The notes under the pieces: generated by a model
The model's database searches: none
Told to the model about the DNA's origin: nothing
What the model saw: only the letters and a program-made list of their open reading frames with translations
Shown: in pieces, positions 52,008 to 61,015 of the stretch
Position numbering within the stretch: the stretch's first letter is position 1
Layout of the letters: every line of letters begins with the position of its first letter
Assembly (NCBI GenBank): GCA_963699175.1
Contig: OY969418.1
Span: 3,286,001 to 3,350,000, forward strand
Length of the DNA stretch: 64,000 nt
Source: JACPYM01 sp963699175
GTDB taxonomy: Bacteria; Acidobacteriota; Blastocatellia; RBC074
Direction of reading: 5' to 3'
Made by a program: the position numbers and the translations under genes

Positions 52008-54044
52008 TTACTTCTTCGCTGCCACGTCCGCTTGCGGCAACCCTATCTCAGGGTGCACACGGCGGATGTAATCTTCGTAAATCGGCTTCGCGCGCGGCGC
52101 GGATTGCTTGCCACCGAAGCCCGCGTTTTCGGTCAGAATGACCATCGCGATTTCGGGTTTGTCGCGCGGCGCGAAGGTGATGAGCCAGGCGTGATCCTGG
52201 CTTTTCTTCCCCGCCCTATCGGCCGATGCCACTTGGGCGGTGCCAGTCTTGGCGCAAATGTCAAAGCCGGGAATGGCGGTCGCACCCGCCGTGCCGCCCG
52301 CGTTGACTGCACCCCACATGCCCTTCTTGATGATCTCGTGAAATTCGGGCGCCAGCGGCACGTTGAAGGCGTTCTTGTCGGCGTAGGTGACTTCAGGTTG
52401 CTGATTGCCGTTGCGGTCAACACCCGCGCCAGCCCGCAATAACAGGTGCGGCGTATGCATGTGGCCACCGTTCGCCAACGCCCCGACGTAGCGTGCCAGT
52501 TGAATCGGCGTCGAAGCATTCTGCCCCTGGCCGAAGGCCGAAGAGGCCATATCGTAATCCGTATAGCGGGACTCGAACTCTAACATTTTCTTTTCCTGCG
52601 GCGTCCATTCTTGCTCACACTTCTCTTTGGCTTCACCAGTTAAGCCTTGTGCTTCGCAACGTTGGCGGACCTTATTCCTGATTATGTTACGCGCAATATT
52701 GCTCTTCGTCGCGGGTACCGGGGGAGTGCCGGGTCGCTCGTTCGGTAAATCAATGCCGGTTCTATGGCCAAACTGAAAGATGTCAACCCACTTCGTGAAC
52801 CGCTCAGGCCCCAGCTTCAACCCGAGACGGTAAAAATAACCGTCGCAGGAATGAATAATTGCCGTTACGATGTCCGGTTGACCCATGTGCGACATCGAGT
52901 GCATCAGGTAATTGCCGACCTGGATGTCGCCGTCCTGAATCCGCGAGCTAGTCGGCGTGATAACGCCCTCATTCAAGCCCGCCGTAGTCGTGAACAACTT
53001 CCAAGTCGAGCCGGGCGGGAAGGTGCCTTGAATGACGCGATTGTAAAGCGGCTTGTCCGGATCTTCATACAAAGCGCGAATCTCTTCTTTTCCCTCAGGC
53101 GTTTTGGAACGTTGCGAGAAGGCGTTCGGATCGAAAGCCGGATGACTGACCAGCGCCAACACTTCACCGTTGTTTGGGTCAGTCGAGACAATCGCACCGC
53201 GTCCGGCGGGCATCGTGTCGGTCTGATCTTCAGCCATTTGCTGAATGTCGAGATCGAGCGTCGTGTACAGGTCACGCCCCTGGATCGGCTCAGTGCGATC
53301 AATCTCCTGTTTGATCTGGCCCTTGCTGTCCACCAGCACGCGCCGCTCGCCATCTCTGCCCATCAAGATGTCATTGTAAGTAAACTCAATCCCGAATTGG
53401 CCGACGATGTCGCCCAGCTTGTAGCCTTTGTCTTTGTGGTATTGACTCTTCGGATCGTTGAGCTGCTTCTTCGTGACTTCGCCCACGTAGCCGAGCGCGT
53501 GCGCAGCTAGCTGCGCGAACAGGTACAACCGCTGCGGCGCTTCTTCGGCACGAATCATCGGATAGTCGTATTGATGTGAATCCACCCAGGCGACATCCGC
53601 TGCGTTGGCTTGTTCTTTGACGACGATAGATTCGTACTTCGCTTCATACTTCGCCTCTTCAAACCGGCGCTCCAACCATTCGCGCTCAATGCCCAGATTT
53701 TCTACCAGCAACTCGGTGATCTCTGCGTAGTTTTTGACATCCTTCTTGCTCAAGACAATGTTGTAGGCCGATTGGCTGGTGACGAGCACGCGCCCTTTGC
53801 GGTCATAGATCACACCGCGGCGTGCGGGAATGGGCAGCAGGCGAAAGCGATTTTGATCGGCGCGCTCGGCGTATGCGCCGCCGTTCATCACCTGCAACCA
53901 CCAAAGCCGTCCAACCAGGACGGCGATGACGATGAAAGTGAGGTAGACGATCAGTTGCAGCCGCTCGGCGCCGCGCCGCAAATCGTCCTGCGAGACGAAA
54001 CCGGGTTCCTTGACCACTAAATTGGGTTGGCGAATCGGCGTCAT
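52008..54044 (-). CDS. mrdA: Penicillin-binding protein 2, elongation transpeptidase
   Basis: 678 residues. One N-terminal membrane helix (LIVYLTFIVIAVLVGRLWWL, about residues 31-50), a pedestal domain, and a transpeptidase domain with SxxK at Ser346-Lys349 (PPGSTWKLF), an SxN-like motif in ASSAFGQGQNAST, and KTGTAQV near residue 610. Class B PBP that crosslinks new peptidoglycan together with RodA. The pedestal includes VEHLGR-like contact regions (RVLVTSQSAYNIVLSK). Starts at an ATG overlapping the stop of mreD (ATGA). Length and motifs match PBP2. Confidence 0.94.
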   Translation of the reverse strand: MTPIRQPNLVVKEPGFVSQDDLRRGAERLQLIVYLTFIVIAVLVGRLWWLQVMNGGAYAERADQNRFRLLPIPARRGVIYDRKGRVLVTSQSAYNIVLSKKDVKNYAEITELLVENLGIEREWLERRFEEAKYEAKYESIVVKEQANAADVAWVDSHQYDYPMIRAEEAPQRLYLFAQLAAHALGYVGEVTKKQLNDPKSQYHKDKGYKLGDIVGQFGIEFTYNDILMGRDGERRVLVDSKGQIKQEIDRTEPIQGRDLYTTLDLDIQQMAEDQTDTMPAGRGAIVSTDPNNGEVLALVSHPAFDPNAFSQRSKTPEGKEEIRALYEDPDKPLYNRVIQGTFPPGSTWKLFTTTAGLNEGVITPTSSRIQDGDIQVGNYLMHSMSHMGQPDIVTAIIHSCDGYFYRLGLKLGPERFTKWVDIFQFGHRTGIDLPNERPGTPPVPATKSNIARNIIRNKVRQRCEAQGLTGEAKEKCEQEWTPQEKKMLEFESRYTDYDMASSAFGQGQNASTPIQLARYVGALANGGHMHTPHLLLRAGAGVDRNGNQQPEVTYADKNAFNVPLAPEFHEIIKKGMWGAVNAGGTAGATAIPGFDICAKTGTAQVASADRAGKKSQDHAWLITFAPRDKPEIAMVILTENAGFGGKQSAPRAKPIYEDYIRRVHPEIGLPQADVAAKK

Positions 54045-54688
54045 AATCTTCCCATCCGAAAGAGCGAACGTTTACGGGGTTTGGGGTTGAAGCGCTTCTT
54101 GGGCTTTACCTTGAAGCGACGGCGACGTTGTAAGCCGCGCAAGGCTTCAAGCCGTCGCAATCCTTGTCCGGTCGTCGCTTGAAAGAAGAAGTCTAGCAGC
54201 GTGAAGAGCAGGATTGAAGCGAGCAGGTTGCCAATCAAGCTGAGCACGATGGTTGCTAGGACGTTCTCCTGTCCGGTCAAAGGCGTCAGCGGCAAGCGCA
54301 GGAGTTGGTAGCCGATCAATTGAATGACAATATTGATGAGGCTAGCCGCGGCAACCGTCCCGATGCGTACCGGCACGTTGGTCAGGACGATCAACGCCGA
54401 GATGCGATCTGCCAGATAAGCGGCCAACAGATAAGCGATGCCGCTAATGGCAAAGACAGGCCCGCCGCTACTCGCGTCTTTCATAATGCCTGCCAGCGTC
54501 GCCGTCCACAGCGCAAGGAGATGATTGCGTTGATACAAGCCAACATAGACCACGATAAGCAGGAGCCAGTCAATATGGCGCAGCCCCTGACTGATGTGTT
54601 GGACGAGCGTGACTTGTAGGAATGCGGCCACTAGAAGGCAAACCGCAATCTTGATATTCCGTTCTGAACCGAGCGAGTTCTTCTCCAA
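54041..54688 (-). CDS. mreD: Rod shape-determining protein MreD
   Basis: 215 residues, about five hydrophobic helices (IAVCLLVAAFLQVTLVQHI, WLLLIVVYVGLYQRNHLLALWTATLAGIMKD). A basic C-terminal tail (LRRLEALRGLQRRRRFKVKPKKRFNPKPRKR) is longer than usual. MreD is a membrane partner of MreC in the elongasome. The small size and lack of motifs make it identifiable mainly through its place between mreC and mrdA. It overlaps mrdA by four bases. Confidence 0.85.
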   Translation of the reverse strand: MEKNSLGSERNIKIAVCLLVAAFLQVTLVQHISQGLRHIDWLLLIVVYVGLYQRNHLLALWTATLAGIMKDASSGGPVFAISGIAYLLAAYLADRISALIVLTNVPVRIGTVAAASLINIVIQLIGYQLLRLPLTPLTGQENVLATIVLSLIGNLLASILLFTLLDFFFQATTGQGLRRLEALRGLQRRRRFKVKPKKRFNPKPRKRSLFRMGRL

Positions 54689-54719
54689 ACGCTTTTAGAC
54701 CTCCGCAGCGCACGCGCCT

Positions 54720-55637
54720 TCAGCGTGCTTTGCGCCCCTGCTGCTTCTCTTGCTGTTGCTTCTCGTGTTCCAATTGGACAAGCTGATCCGCCTTCGCGCG
54801 GATTTGATCTTTCGGCACTTGCAGCACCGCCACCAGATCGAGCTTGTCGAGCCGAGCCGCCGGTTCGACCTCCAGCGCCTGCGGCACACCCGGCGCGCCC
54901 GGCGCTAACCGCACGCGTCCGAGCGGTATCCCGCGCGGGAAGAGCCCATCTTGCCCGGAGGTGATAATCATTTCGCCCGCTGTCGCCTTCTCGGACGCCG
55001 CGACAAAATTCATCACGCACAGATAGCTGTTCTTGCCGCGCACCACGCCGATCAAGCGCGAATTGACCAGTTGGCCGATGATTGCGCCCGCGCCAAAGCG
55101 TTCGTCGGTCAGTAACAAGACTCGCGAAGAGACTGGCCCGACAAAAATTACACGCCCGACCAAACCTTCCGGCGTCACCACCGGCATGTCTTTTTGCACA
55201 CCGGCGGCCAAACCTTGGTCTATCACGACCGTGTTGAACCATTGAATGGCGTCACGGGAAATGACCTGCGCATCTATCACTGGATAATTCAAACCCGAGC
55301 GCCATTTGACGAGGGTGTTGAGTTGCTCGGAGACTTTGGCTGCATCTTGGGCTTCAAGGAGCTTTTGATTGGCCTGCACGAGTTGCGTTCTCAACTGCTG
55401 GTTCTCCGCGCGCGCATCGCGCAGCGTGAAGTAATAATTCCAGGCATTGCGAAAACTGCCCAATCCATGCGCCGCGACGTATTGCACCGGCCAGTAAAGC
55501 GTCATCAGCACAACTTGCCCGACGTAAAATCCCGGACGGTTTTGCGCGCGATTGAATGAAACCACAAGCAGGTGCAGGGCCAGAAAAACTGCCAGCATCC
55601 TTGTTGCGTCTTGTTTGAGCCTGTCAAAAAGGACCAC
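54720..55637 (-). CDS. mreC: Rod shape-determining protein MreC
   Basis: 305 residues. A membrane helix (MLAVFLALHLLVVSFNRA), a coiled coil (residues about 65-100, ENQQLRTQLVQANQKLLEAQDAAKVSEQL), then the beta domain (VIDAQVISRDAIQWFNTVVIDQGLAAGVQKDMPVVTPEGLVGRVIFVG, LLTDERFGAGAIIGQLVNSRLIGVVRG). The tail is a short basic coiled coil (QLVQLEHEKQQQEKQQGRKAR). MreC is the periplasmic scaffold that activates PBP2-RodA. The GTG at 55637 is used here; an internal ATG at 55598 is possible. Confidence 0.92.
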   Translation of the reverse strand: MVLFDRLKQDATRMLAVFLALHLLVVSFNRAQNRPGFYVGQVVLMTLYWPVQYVAAHGLGSFRNAWNYYFTLRDARAENQQLRTQLVQANQKLLEAQDAAKVSEQLNTLVKWRSGLNYPVIDAQVISRDAIQWFNTVVIDQGLAAGVQKDMPVVTPEGLVGRVIFVGPVSSRVLLLTDERFGAGAIIGQLVNSRLIGVVRGKNSYLCVMNFVAASEKATAGEMIITSGQDGLFPRGIPLGRVRLAPGAPGVPQALEVEPAARLDKLDLVAVLQVPKDQIRAKADQLVQLEHEKQQQEKQQGRKAR

Positions 55638-55705
55638 TGAAATCAGTAGACAGAAGTCAGTAAACAGAAGACAGTATGCGGAAGCCAGTCTCGCGCTGAT
55701 TTATA

Positions 55706-55740
55706 TCTACTGTCTTGCGGTCTACTGTCTTGCGGTCTAC
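55706..55740. repeat. 15-bp tandem repeat between mreB and mreC
   Basis: TCTACTGTCTTGCGG occurs twice in succession (55706-55735) with a further TCTAC. It lies in the 106-base gap between mreC and mreB. Confidence 0.8.
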
Positions 55741-55743
55741 TCC

Positions 55744-56787
55744 CTATGAAGGTAACGTCGCTCCATCCCAGCGCACGCGGCGCAGCAACTCGAAATCCGA
55801 GAGCATTGTGCCCGCGCCGAGCACGACCGAGGAGAGCGGGTCTTCGGCCTGCGAAACTGGCAGGCCCGTCTCGCGGCTCAGCCGCGCGTCGAGTTTCTTG
55901 AGCAACGAGCCACCGCCCGTAAGCACAATGCCGCGATCCACGATGTCAGCGGACAACTCAGGCGGCGTGCGTTCGAGCGCCACACGTACCGCGTTGATAA
56001 TGGTGGCGACCGAATCGGACAAGGCTTCACGAATCTCTTCGTCCGTCACGACGATAGTTTTCGGGATGCCTTCGATCAGGTTGCGCCCTTTGATCTCCAT
56101 GCTAATCGGCGTTTCTGTCGGGTCAGCCGAGCCGACCTCCATCTTGATCTGTTCGGCGGTGCGCTCGCCGATAAGCAGGTTGTATTTGCGTTTGATGTAT
56201 TGCGTGATGGATTCGTCCATCTCGTTGCCGGCGACGCGCACGGACTTCGAGTAGACAATACCCGAAAGCGAGATCACCGCGATGTCGGTCGTGCCGCCGC
56301 CAATGTCCACGATCATGTTGCCATGCGGCTCGGTGATCGGCAGCCCCGCGCCAATCGCGGCAGCCATCGCCTCCTCGACCAGATAGACCTCCGAAGCCTT
56401 GGCGCGGTAAGCCGAATCTTCCACCGCGCGCCGTTCGACCTGCGTGATCTCCGACGGAATCCCGATGACGATGCGCGGACTCACCCACGTCTTGCCGTTG
56501 TGGGCCTTGCGGATGAAGTACTGCAACATCTTCTCAGTGACTTCGAAGTCGGCGATCACGCCGTCTTTCATCGGGCGGATGGCGACGATGTTGCCGGGCG
56601 TGCGGCCCAGCATCTCTTTGGCTTCCTTGCCGACAGCTTCGACTTTATGCGTAATTTTGTTGATCGCGACGATTGACGGTTCAGACACGACAATACCCCG
56701 CCCGCGCGCAAAGACGAGCGTGTTAGCTGTGCCGAGATCAATTGCCAGATCGCTGGAAAACAGACTGAAGATCGAGCGTAGATTCAT
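55744..56787 (-). CDS. mreB: Rod shape-determining actin-like protein MreB
   Basis: 347 residues. ALGTANTL phosphate loop (IDLGTANTLVFARGRGIVVSEPSIVAIN), NIVAIRPMKDGVIADFEVTEKMLQYFI, MIVDIGGGTTDIAVISLSGIV (second phosphate loop), and GIVLTGGGSLLKKLDARLS (adenosine motif). MreB filaments guide lateral cell-wall synthesis in rod-shaped bacteria and bind ATP. The complete set mreB-mreC-mreD-mrdA-rodA in one minus-strand array implies a rod-shaped or elongating cell. First gene of the array. Confidence 0.97.
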   Translation of the reverse strand: MNLRSIFSLFSSDLAIDLGTANTLVFARGRGIVVSEPSIVAINKITHKVEAVGKEAKEMLGRTPGNIVAIRPMKDGVIADFEVTEKMLQYFIRKAHNGKTWVSPRIVIGIPSEITQVERRAVEDSAYRAKASEVYLVEEAMAAAIGAGLPITEPHGNMIVDIGGGTTDIAVISLSGIVYSKSVRVAGNEMDESITQYIKRKYNLLIGERTAEQIKMEVGSADPTETPISMEIKGRNLIEGIPKTIVVTDEEIREALSDSVATIINAVRVALERTPPELSADIVDRGIVLTGGGSLLKKLDARLSRETGLPVSQAEDPLSSVVLGAGTMLSDFELLRRVRWDGATLPS

Positions 56788-57272
56788 TTAGTTCCGTAGT
56801 TCAGACCGGCTGGGAGAAGGTTTGAAACGGCGCACACTTGAATGCTGCACAGTTCCCGCCAGTCTTTCTCTCCCCCTTCAAAACTTTCACTGAGCGTCTT
56901 AACTTTACGCGCTCAGCCACTGTGACAGCTCTGCTTCAACTTTTCGGCGTGTGCGGTGTGGCCTATTCGGGTGGGCCAACGATACTCAATCGGGGTATGC
57001 GACACCAAAAAACGCTTGCCAATGTCACAATAAATAGAAGTAGTGGCAGAGGATACTCCAAAAAAAGGATTTATTGAAGTGGTCTTGTCACTGTGCGGGC
57101 TGAATTAGTGACAAAATTTCGCTAACGGCAGCCGACGGGTGGCCCACCCCACCACCAGGACGGGCAACTGCTCGCATCAGTCAGGCCGGTTCGTGGAGTT
57201 TGGCGCAGTCCAGCCAAGCCGTTGGGGACTTTGCCAGACTGCGCCAAACTTTTCAGACTGCATGGGACTCGC
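56788..57272. other. Intergenic region upstream of mreB
   Basis: 485 bases between mreB and the Flp pilin gene. It contains the hairpin at 57197-57250. Promoters of mreB should lie near 56790-56900. No reading frame with support. Confidence 0.5.
57197..57250. terminator. 14-bp hairpin downstream of Flp pilin gene
   Basis: AGTTTGGCGCAGTC (57197-57210) pairs with 57237-57250, loop of 26 bases, followed on the plus strand by TTTCAG. On the minus strand it follows the pilin stop by 22 bases, so it may terminate that transcript. Confidence 0.6.
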
Positions 57273-57455
57273 TTAGGAAATGTTCTGATTCGCACTCTCC
57301 AACCGCGTGTTGATCTTGCTGAAGATCGCACTGATGTTGCTTCCCATCGCCGTCAAGATAAAGACTGCCGAAGCACCGATCAGCACCAACAGCAATGAAT
57401 ATTCGACGATGTCCTGCCCTTCTTCCTCTTTAACAAAACGTTTGACAAAGTTCAT
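57273..57455 (-). CDS. Flp-family type IVb pilin
   Basis: 60 residues. KRFVKEEEGQDIVEYSLLLVLIGASAVFILTAMG is the class IVb prepilin pattern: short basic leader, Gly/Gln cleavage point (EEG-QDIVEY, Glu at position 5 of the mature form), and a hydrophobic helix. Flp pilins form tight-adherence (Tad) pili when the Tad assembly genes are present; none are in the window. GGAGGT lies before the ATG at 57455. The tail (SKINTRLESANQNIS) is typical. Confidence 0.93.
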   Translation of the reverse strand: MNFVKRFVKEEEGQDIVEYSLLLVLIGASAVFILTAMGSNISAIFSKINTRLESANQNIS

Positions 57456-58075
57456 TTCAGACCTCCGAGATTACTTTTCCACTTAGTTACATATCACTCC
57501 TGCGGCTTGTCTCAAATGAGCTCTCGTGAGACCTGGCAACAGGCACCATATTGCAAAGCTCCGCATCTAGCGCGTGGGGGCGCTTTCGGTTCGACACAAC
57601 TATTCAATGCGCTTGACCAAGCTTTGGTTTGTACCGATGTTGGCCGGCGCATTACGCCTTAAGCCAGGGGCCGGGTAACAAACACAAAGCCGCCTAACTC
57701 GAGATCAAGCTCACGAACTAAATTGTCTTTAGGGGCGAAAGCAACGCTTCCGAAGCCGCGACGGTGGGCAGATAATAGAAGGGCAGTCCGTCTTGGTTGG
57801 GATTAGCAAAGCCTGTTCAGGCTAGTCGTTCTAGCCTGACGCGGCGCAACTTAGCATAGGCTTCAAGTCAGTTTCAATACGAAATTTTTTCATAGTTGTC
57901 GCCTGATGGCAGGCGCGCACAGTTTGCGCGTGTTCACAGCCAAGCCCCTTGACGCACACTGAGTGGTATTGCTGGGTAAGCGATTTGGTGGTAGTGGACA
58001 CGCCCGACGCCGTGATGATCGCGCCGCGCCCGCGACATCGAGAAATTTGCGGATAGACTCAAACCACAGTAAGCC
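57456..58075. other. Intergenic region, 620 bases
   Basis: Contains a 9-bp hairpin (TCAGGCTAG, TCGTT, CTAGCCTGA at about 57817-57839). No frame with a good ribosome site, no tRNA or rRNA. I found no riboswitch that I can name. Promoters for the pilin gene are expected near 57480-57540. Confidence 0.4.
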
Positions 58076-59782
58076 TCAACGCCAATACAACTCCTCGCAA
58101 TTCCACAACACAAAATCGTTGAGCAGCGCAGGCTTCAGATTGCCGATCCCCGTTTTGGCAGCGACCAGCAGATGACGCGAGGCCAGCATGATAAACGGCT
58201 GCTGTTCGGCCAGTATTGCCTGCGCTTCATCAAACAAGCGTTTGCGCGCCGCCGCATCGAGCGCGACGGCTTGGCGCTTCAGCAAATCATCGAGCCGCGC
58301 TTCCCACGCAGTCACCGGACGGGCCTGCTTCGGATACCACCAATGATTGGCGCCGTGGCTGAAGAGGAAGTTGAGGTGCGTATTCGGATCAACGTCGCCG
58401 CTCGCCACCGCCAGCAAACAAGCCTCGTAATTGAAACTCTCGTTGATGCGCGCCAGCAACGCACGCGACTCGATAAAAGCCAGATTGACCTTGATGCCGA
58501 TTTTGGCCAGGTCGGCTTGCAACAGCGCAGTGATCTTTTGCCGCAGCGCGTTGCCCGCATTGGTCAGCAGCGTGAACGTCACTGCTTGCCCGCGCGGATC
58601 AAGCAAGACCTGCTTATCCGGCACGTAGCGAAATCCGGCATCGGCCAACAGACTTTTCGCGCGCACCAGATCGTAAGGATACTTGCGCACGTTGGCGTTG
58701 AACCAGAGCTTGTCGCTCGCCGAAAGAAAGCCGTATTGCGGCGTTGCTTTGCCCGCAAAGACGAGTTGAACGAGCGCTTGGCGGTCAATCGCGTGCGAGA
58801 TGGCCCGGCGAAATTGCGCCTCTTTGAACCAACTCAGCTTGACCGGATCAACCAGTGGCTGCCCCGTGGCCTGCTTGCCATCATTCAAATTGAACCACAG
58901 CACTTCACGAATCAGGCTGGGGCCAAGATCGTAGACTTTCGCTTTGCCTTGCTTCTCCAACTCAGACAACGTGGCCAAGTCGTCCGCATTCACGGGGCTG
59001 AGCAGATCGGTCTCGCCTTTTTGAAACTTCAGCAACTGCGTGTTGCGGTCAGGGTCGAGGTTGAAAACGATTTCGTCCAGGTAAGGCAAGCGCTGCCCCG
59101 CCACATCGGTATTCCAATAGTTCTCATTACGCACCAACACGATGCGCTGCCCCGGCACATGCGCACGCAGCTTGAACGCACCTAAGCCGACGATCTGTTC
59201 CGGCGGTGTGCTGAGCGTCCACGTTTGCGTGAAGCGTCCGGCGCGATATGGTTGTTCCAACACATGCTTCGGCAGGATCGGCACGCCATCAAACAGGCGC
59301 ACGGCGGCGGCATAAGGTGCGGGGAAATTAAAGGCGACGGTGTAATCGTCGAGCTTCTGCGCCTGCACGCGCTGCCCTTCGAGGTTGAACTGATCGGCGA
59401 GCGGCGAGGCGATCTGTGGATCGTTGAGCACCTGAAAAGTGAAGACGACATCGTCCGCCGTAAAAGGCCGCCCGTCAGAAAAACGCACGCCTGGCCGCAA
59501 ACTGAAGGTCAACACCTTGCCGTCGCGCGAAAGCCGCCACGTGCGGGCCAGCGCCGCTTCGGGCTGGTGTGTCTGGCGGTTGATGCGGATGAGCGTGCCC
59601 GTCAAACAGTTGGTGATGGTGTTGGTCTGATCGTCGGCGGCCAGCAGGCGATTAAACGTACGCGGCCCGGCGGACTTCGAGATGATCAGGCGTCCGCCGT
59701 ATTTCGGTTTGCTCGTTTGCGCCGTGCCCGGCAGTAAGCAACAACTGACGAGCAAGAAAAAGCAAAAGACTTTCTTCATCAT
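58076..59782 (-). CDS. Oligopeptide-type ABC transporter substrate-binding protein
   Basis: 568 residues. Signal VFCFFLLVSCCLLPGTAQ with either a lipobox-like LVSC or an SPI site. SBP_bac_5 features: GGRLIISKSAGPRTFNRLLAADDQTNTIT, LTFSLRPGVRFSDGRPFTADDVVFTF, YWNTDVAGQRLPYLDEIVFNL, and REVLWFNLNDGKQATGQPLVDPVK-type segment. It binds peptides, sugars or nickel complexes outside the membrane and hands them to permeases. The two permease genes downstream on the minus strand belong to it; the ATPase is not in the window. Confidence 0.92.
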   Translation of the reverse strand: MMKKVFCFFLLVSCCLLPGTAQTSKPKYGGRLIISKSAGPRTFNRLLAADDQTNTITNCLTGTLIRINRQTHQPEAALARTWRLSRDGKVLTFSLRPGVRFSDGRPFTADDVVFTFQVLNDPQIASPLADQFNLEGQRVQAQKLDDYTVAFNFPAPYAAAVRLFDGVPILPKHVLEQPYRAGRFTQTWTLSTPPEQIVGLGAFKLRAHVPGQRIVLVRNENYWNTDVAGQRLPYLDEIVFNLDPDRNTQLLKFQKGETDLLSPVNADDLATLSELEKQGKAKVYDLGPSLIREVLWFNLNDGKQATGQPLVDPVKLSWFKEAQFRRAISHAIDRQALVQLVFAGKATPQYGFLSASDKLWFNANVRKYPYDLVRAKSLLADAGFRYVPDKQVLLDPRGQAVTFTLLTNAGNALRQKITALLQADLAKIGIKVNLAFIESRALLARINESFNYEACLLAVASGDVDPNTHLNFLFSHGANHWWYPKQARPVTAWEARLDDLLKRQAVALDAAARKRLFDEAQAILAEQQPFIMLASRHLLVAAKTGIGNLKPALLNDFVLWNCEELYWR

Positions 59783-59837
59783 CTTGACGTTTCCCTAAGA
59801 CGTTATGGGGGACAACCAAAACGTTGTGAAAGCGCCC

Positions 59838-59906
59838 GCACTTTCCACTCTCCACTACCTACTCTCAACTTTCCTGCAAGGCAGTTGAGAGGAGAGTGGA
59901 AAGTGC
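59838..59906. repeat. Compound inverted repeat
   Basis: GCACTTTCCACTCTCC (59838-59853) pairs with 59891-59906, and TCTCAACT (59863-59870) pairs with AGTTGAGA (59883-59890), leaving a 9-base bulge on one side. It lies between the substrate-binding gene and its permease gene. Confidence 0.85.
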
Positions 59907-59947
59907 CGCCTGCCCGGTTAAGCTCGATATATGACATACAACACTGC

Positions 59948-61015
59948 TCAATTCGCTGGCCCTTCACGTTGTGTCGCGCTGGCTTCCAATGCGTGCGGAT
60001 CAAAGCAGTCTTTCAAACCTTCGGCCAGCAGGTAAAAGGCCAAACTCGTCAAGAAAACAGCCGCCGCTGGCGCGAGGTTCCACCAATAACTGCTCAACGT
60101 CTGCACGTTTTGCGCGCCCGCCAACATATTGCCCCAGCTCGGCAACGGCTCCGGCACACCCAAGCCCAGATACGACAACGTGACTTCGGCCAGAATGTAA
60201 CCCGGCGCAGCCAGCGCTGCTTGCGTTAAAGTGAAGCCCGCGAGTTGCGGCAGAATGTGGCGCCGCATAATCCACCGATCCGTGGCACCTAAGGCCAGCG
60301 CCGCTGTGACAAATTCGCGGCGGCGTAATGACATCACCAAACCGCGCGCCACCCGCGCCAAATGCGCCCAACCGAACAGCCCAATCACCAAAACCAACGC
60401 GCCAAAGACTTGCTCCGGCTCCAGGCTCAACGGCAAAGCGCTGCGCAAAGCAATCACTAAATAAAGCGCAGGCAAGGCCAGAAACAACTCAGCCAATCGC
60501 ATCAGCACGAAGTCGGCCCAGCCGCCGTAAAACCCCGCCACGCAACCGATCAACAAAGCCAGCGGCAAAACCAACAACAAAGCCGCCGCCGCAATCAGTA
60601 ACGACAAGCGCGCCCCGTGCAAAACACGCGCCCACACATCGCGGCCCAGCGCGTCTGTGCCCAACACGAACAAGTGCGCTGGTTCGTCCACATTCAGCAG
60701 ATGGACTTCGGCAGGGAAAATACCCAACAGGCGATAAGCAGCGCCCCGACTCCAAAACTTCAACGGAAAACTTTGCGTCGGGTCTTGCAAATAAATACGC
60801 GGCTGAGCGTCAATCGGCTTCAACAGAAATACGCGCGGCGGCCATTGCCAGTGGCCTTGTGCGTCTTTGAAGTGAAGCTGGCTCGGCGCGGCGAATGGAT
60901 AAGCGCGCTGTTGCTCATCCGGCGGGTACGGCGCGAGCAAATCGGCGAACACTGCGCCCACAATCAAGAGCGCCAATAAGCCGCCGCCTGTCCAAAGCCT
61001 GAATCTTGTTTTCAT
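59948..61015 (-). CDS. ABC transporter permease, DppC/OppC-like
   Basis: 355 residues, six or more membrane helices (LLIAAAALLLVLPLALLIGCVAGFYGG). The EAA loop is ALGATDRWIMRRHILPQLAGF. An N-terminal periplasmic-facing extension (EQQRAYPFAAPSQLHFKDAQ..) separates the first helix from the core, usual for DppC-type proteins. Works with the DppB-like permease and the substrate-binding protein for import of peptides or similar. Overlaps the DppB-like gene (ATGA at 61012-61015). Confidence 0.9.
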   Translation of the reverse strand: MKTRFRLWTGGGLLALLIVGAVFADLLAPYPPDEQQRAYPFAAPSQLHFKDAQGHWQWPPRVFLLKPIDAQPRIYLQDPTQSFPLKFWSRGAAYRLLGIFPAEVHLLNVDEPAHLFVLGTDALGRDVWARVLHGARLSLLIAAAALLLVLPLALLIGCVAGFYGGWADFVLMRLAELFLALPALYLVIALRSALPLSLEPEQVFGALVLVIGLFGWAHLARVARGLVMSLRRREFVTAALALGATDRWIMRRHILPQLAGFTLTQAALAAPGYILAEVTLSYLGLGVPEPLPSWGNMLAGAQNVQTLSSYWWNLAPAAAVFLTSLAFYLLAEGLKDCFDPHALEASATQREGPAN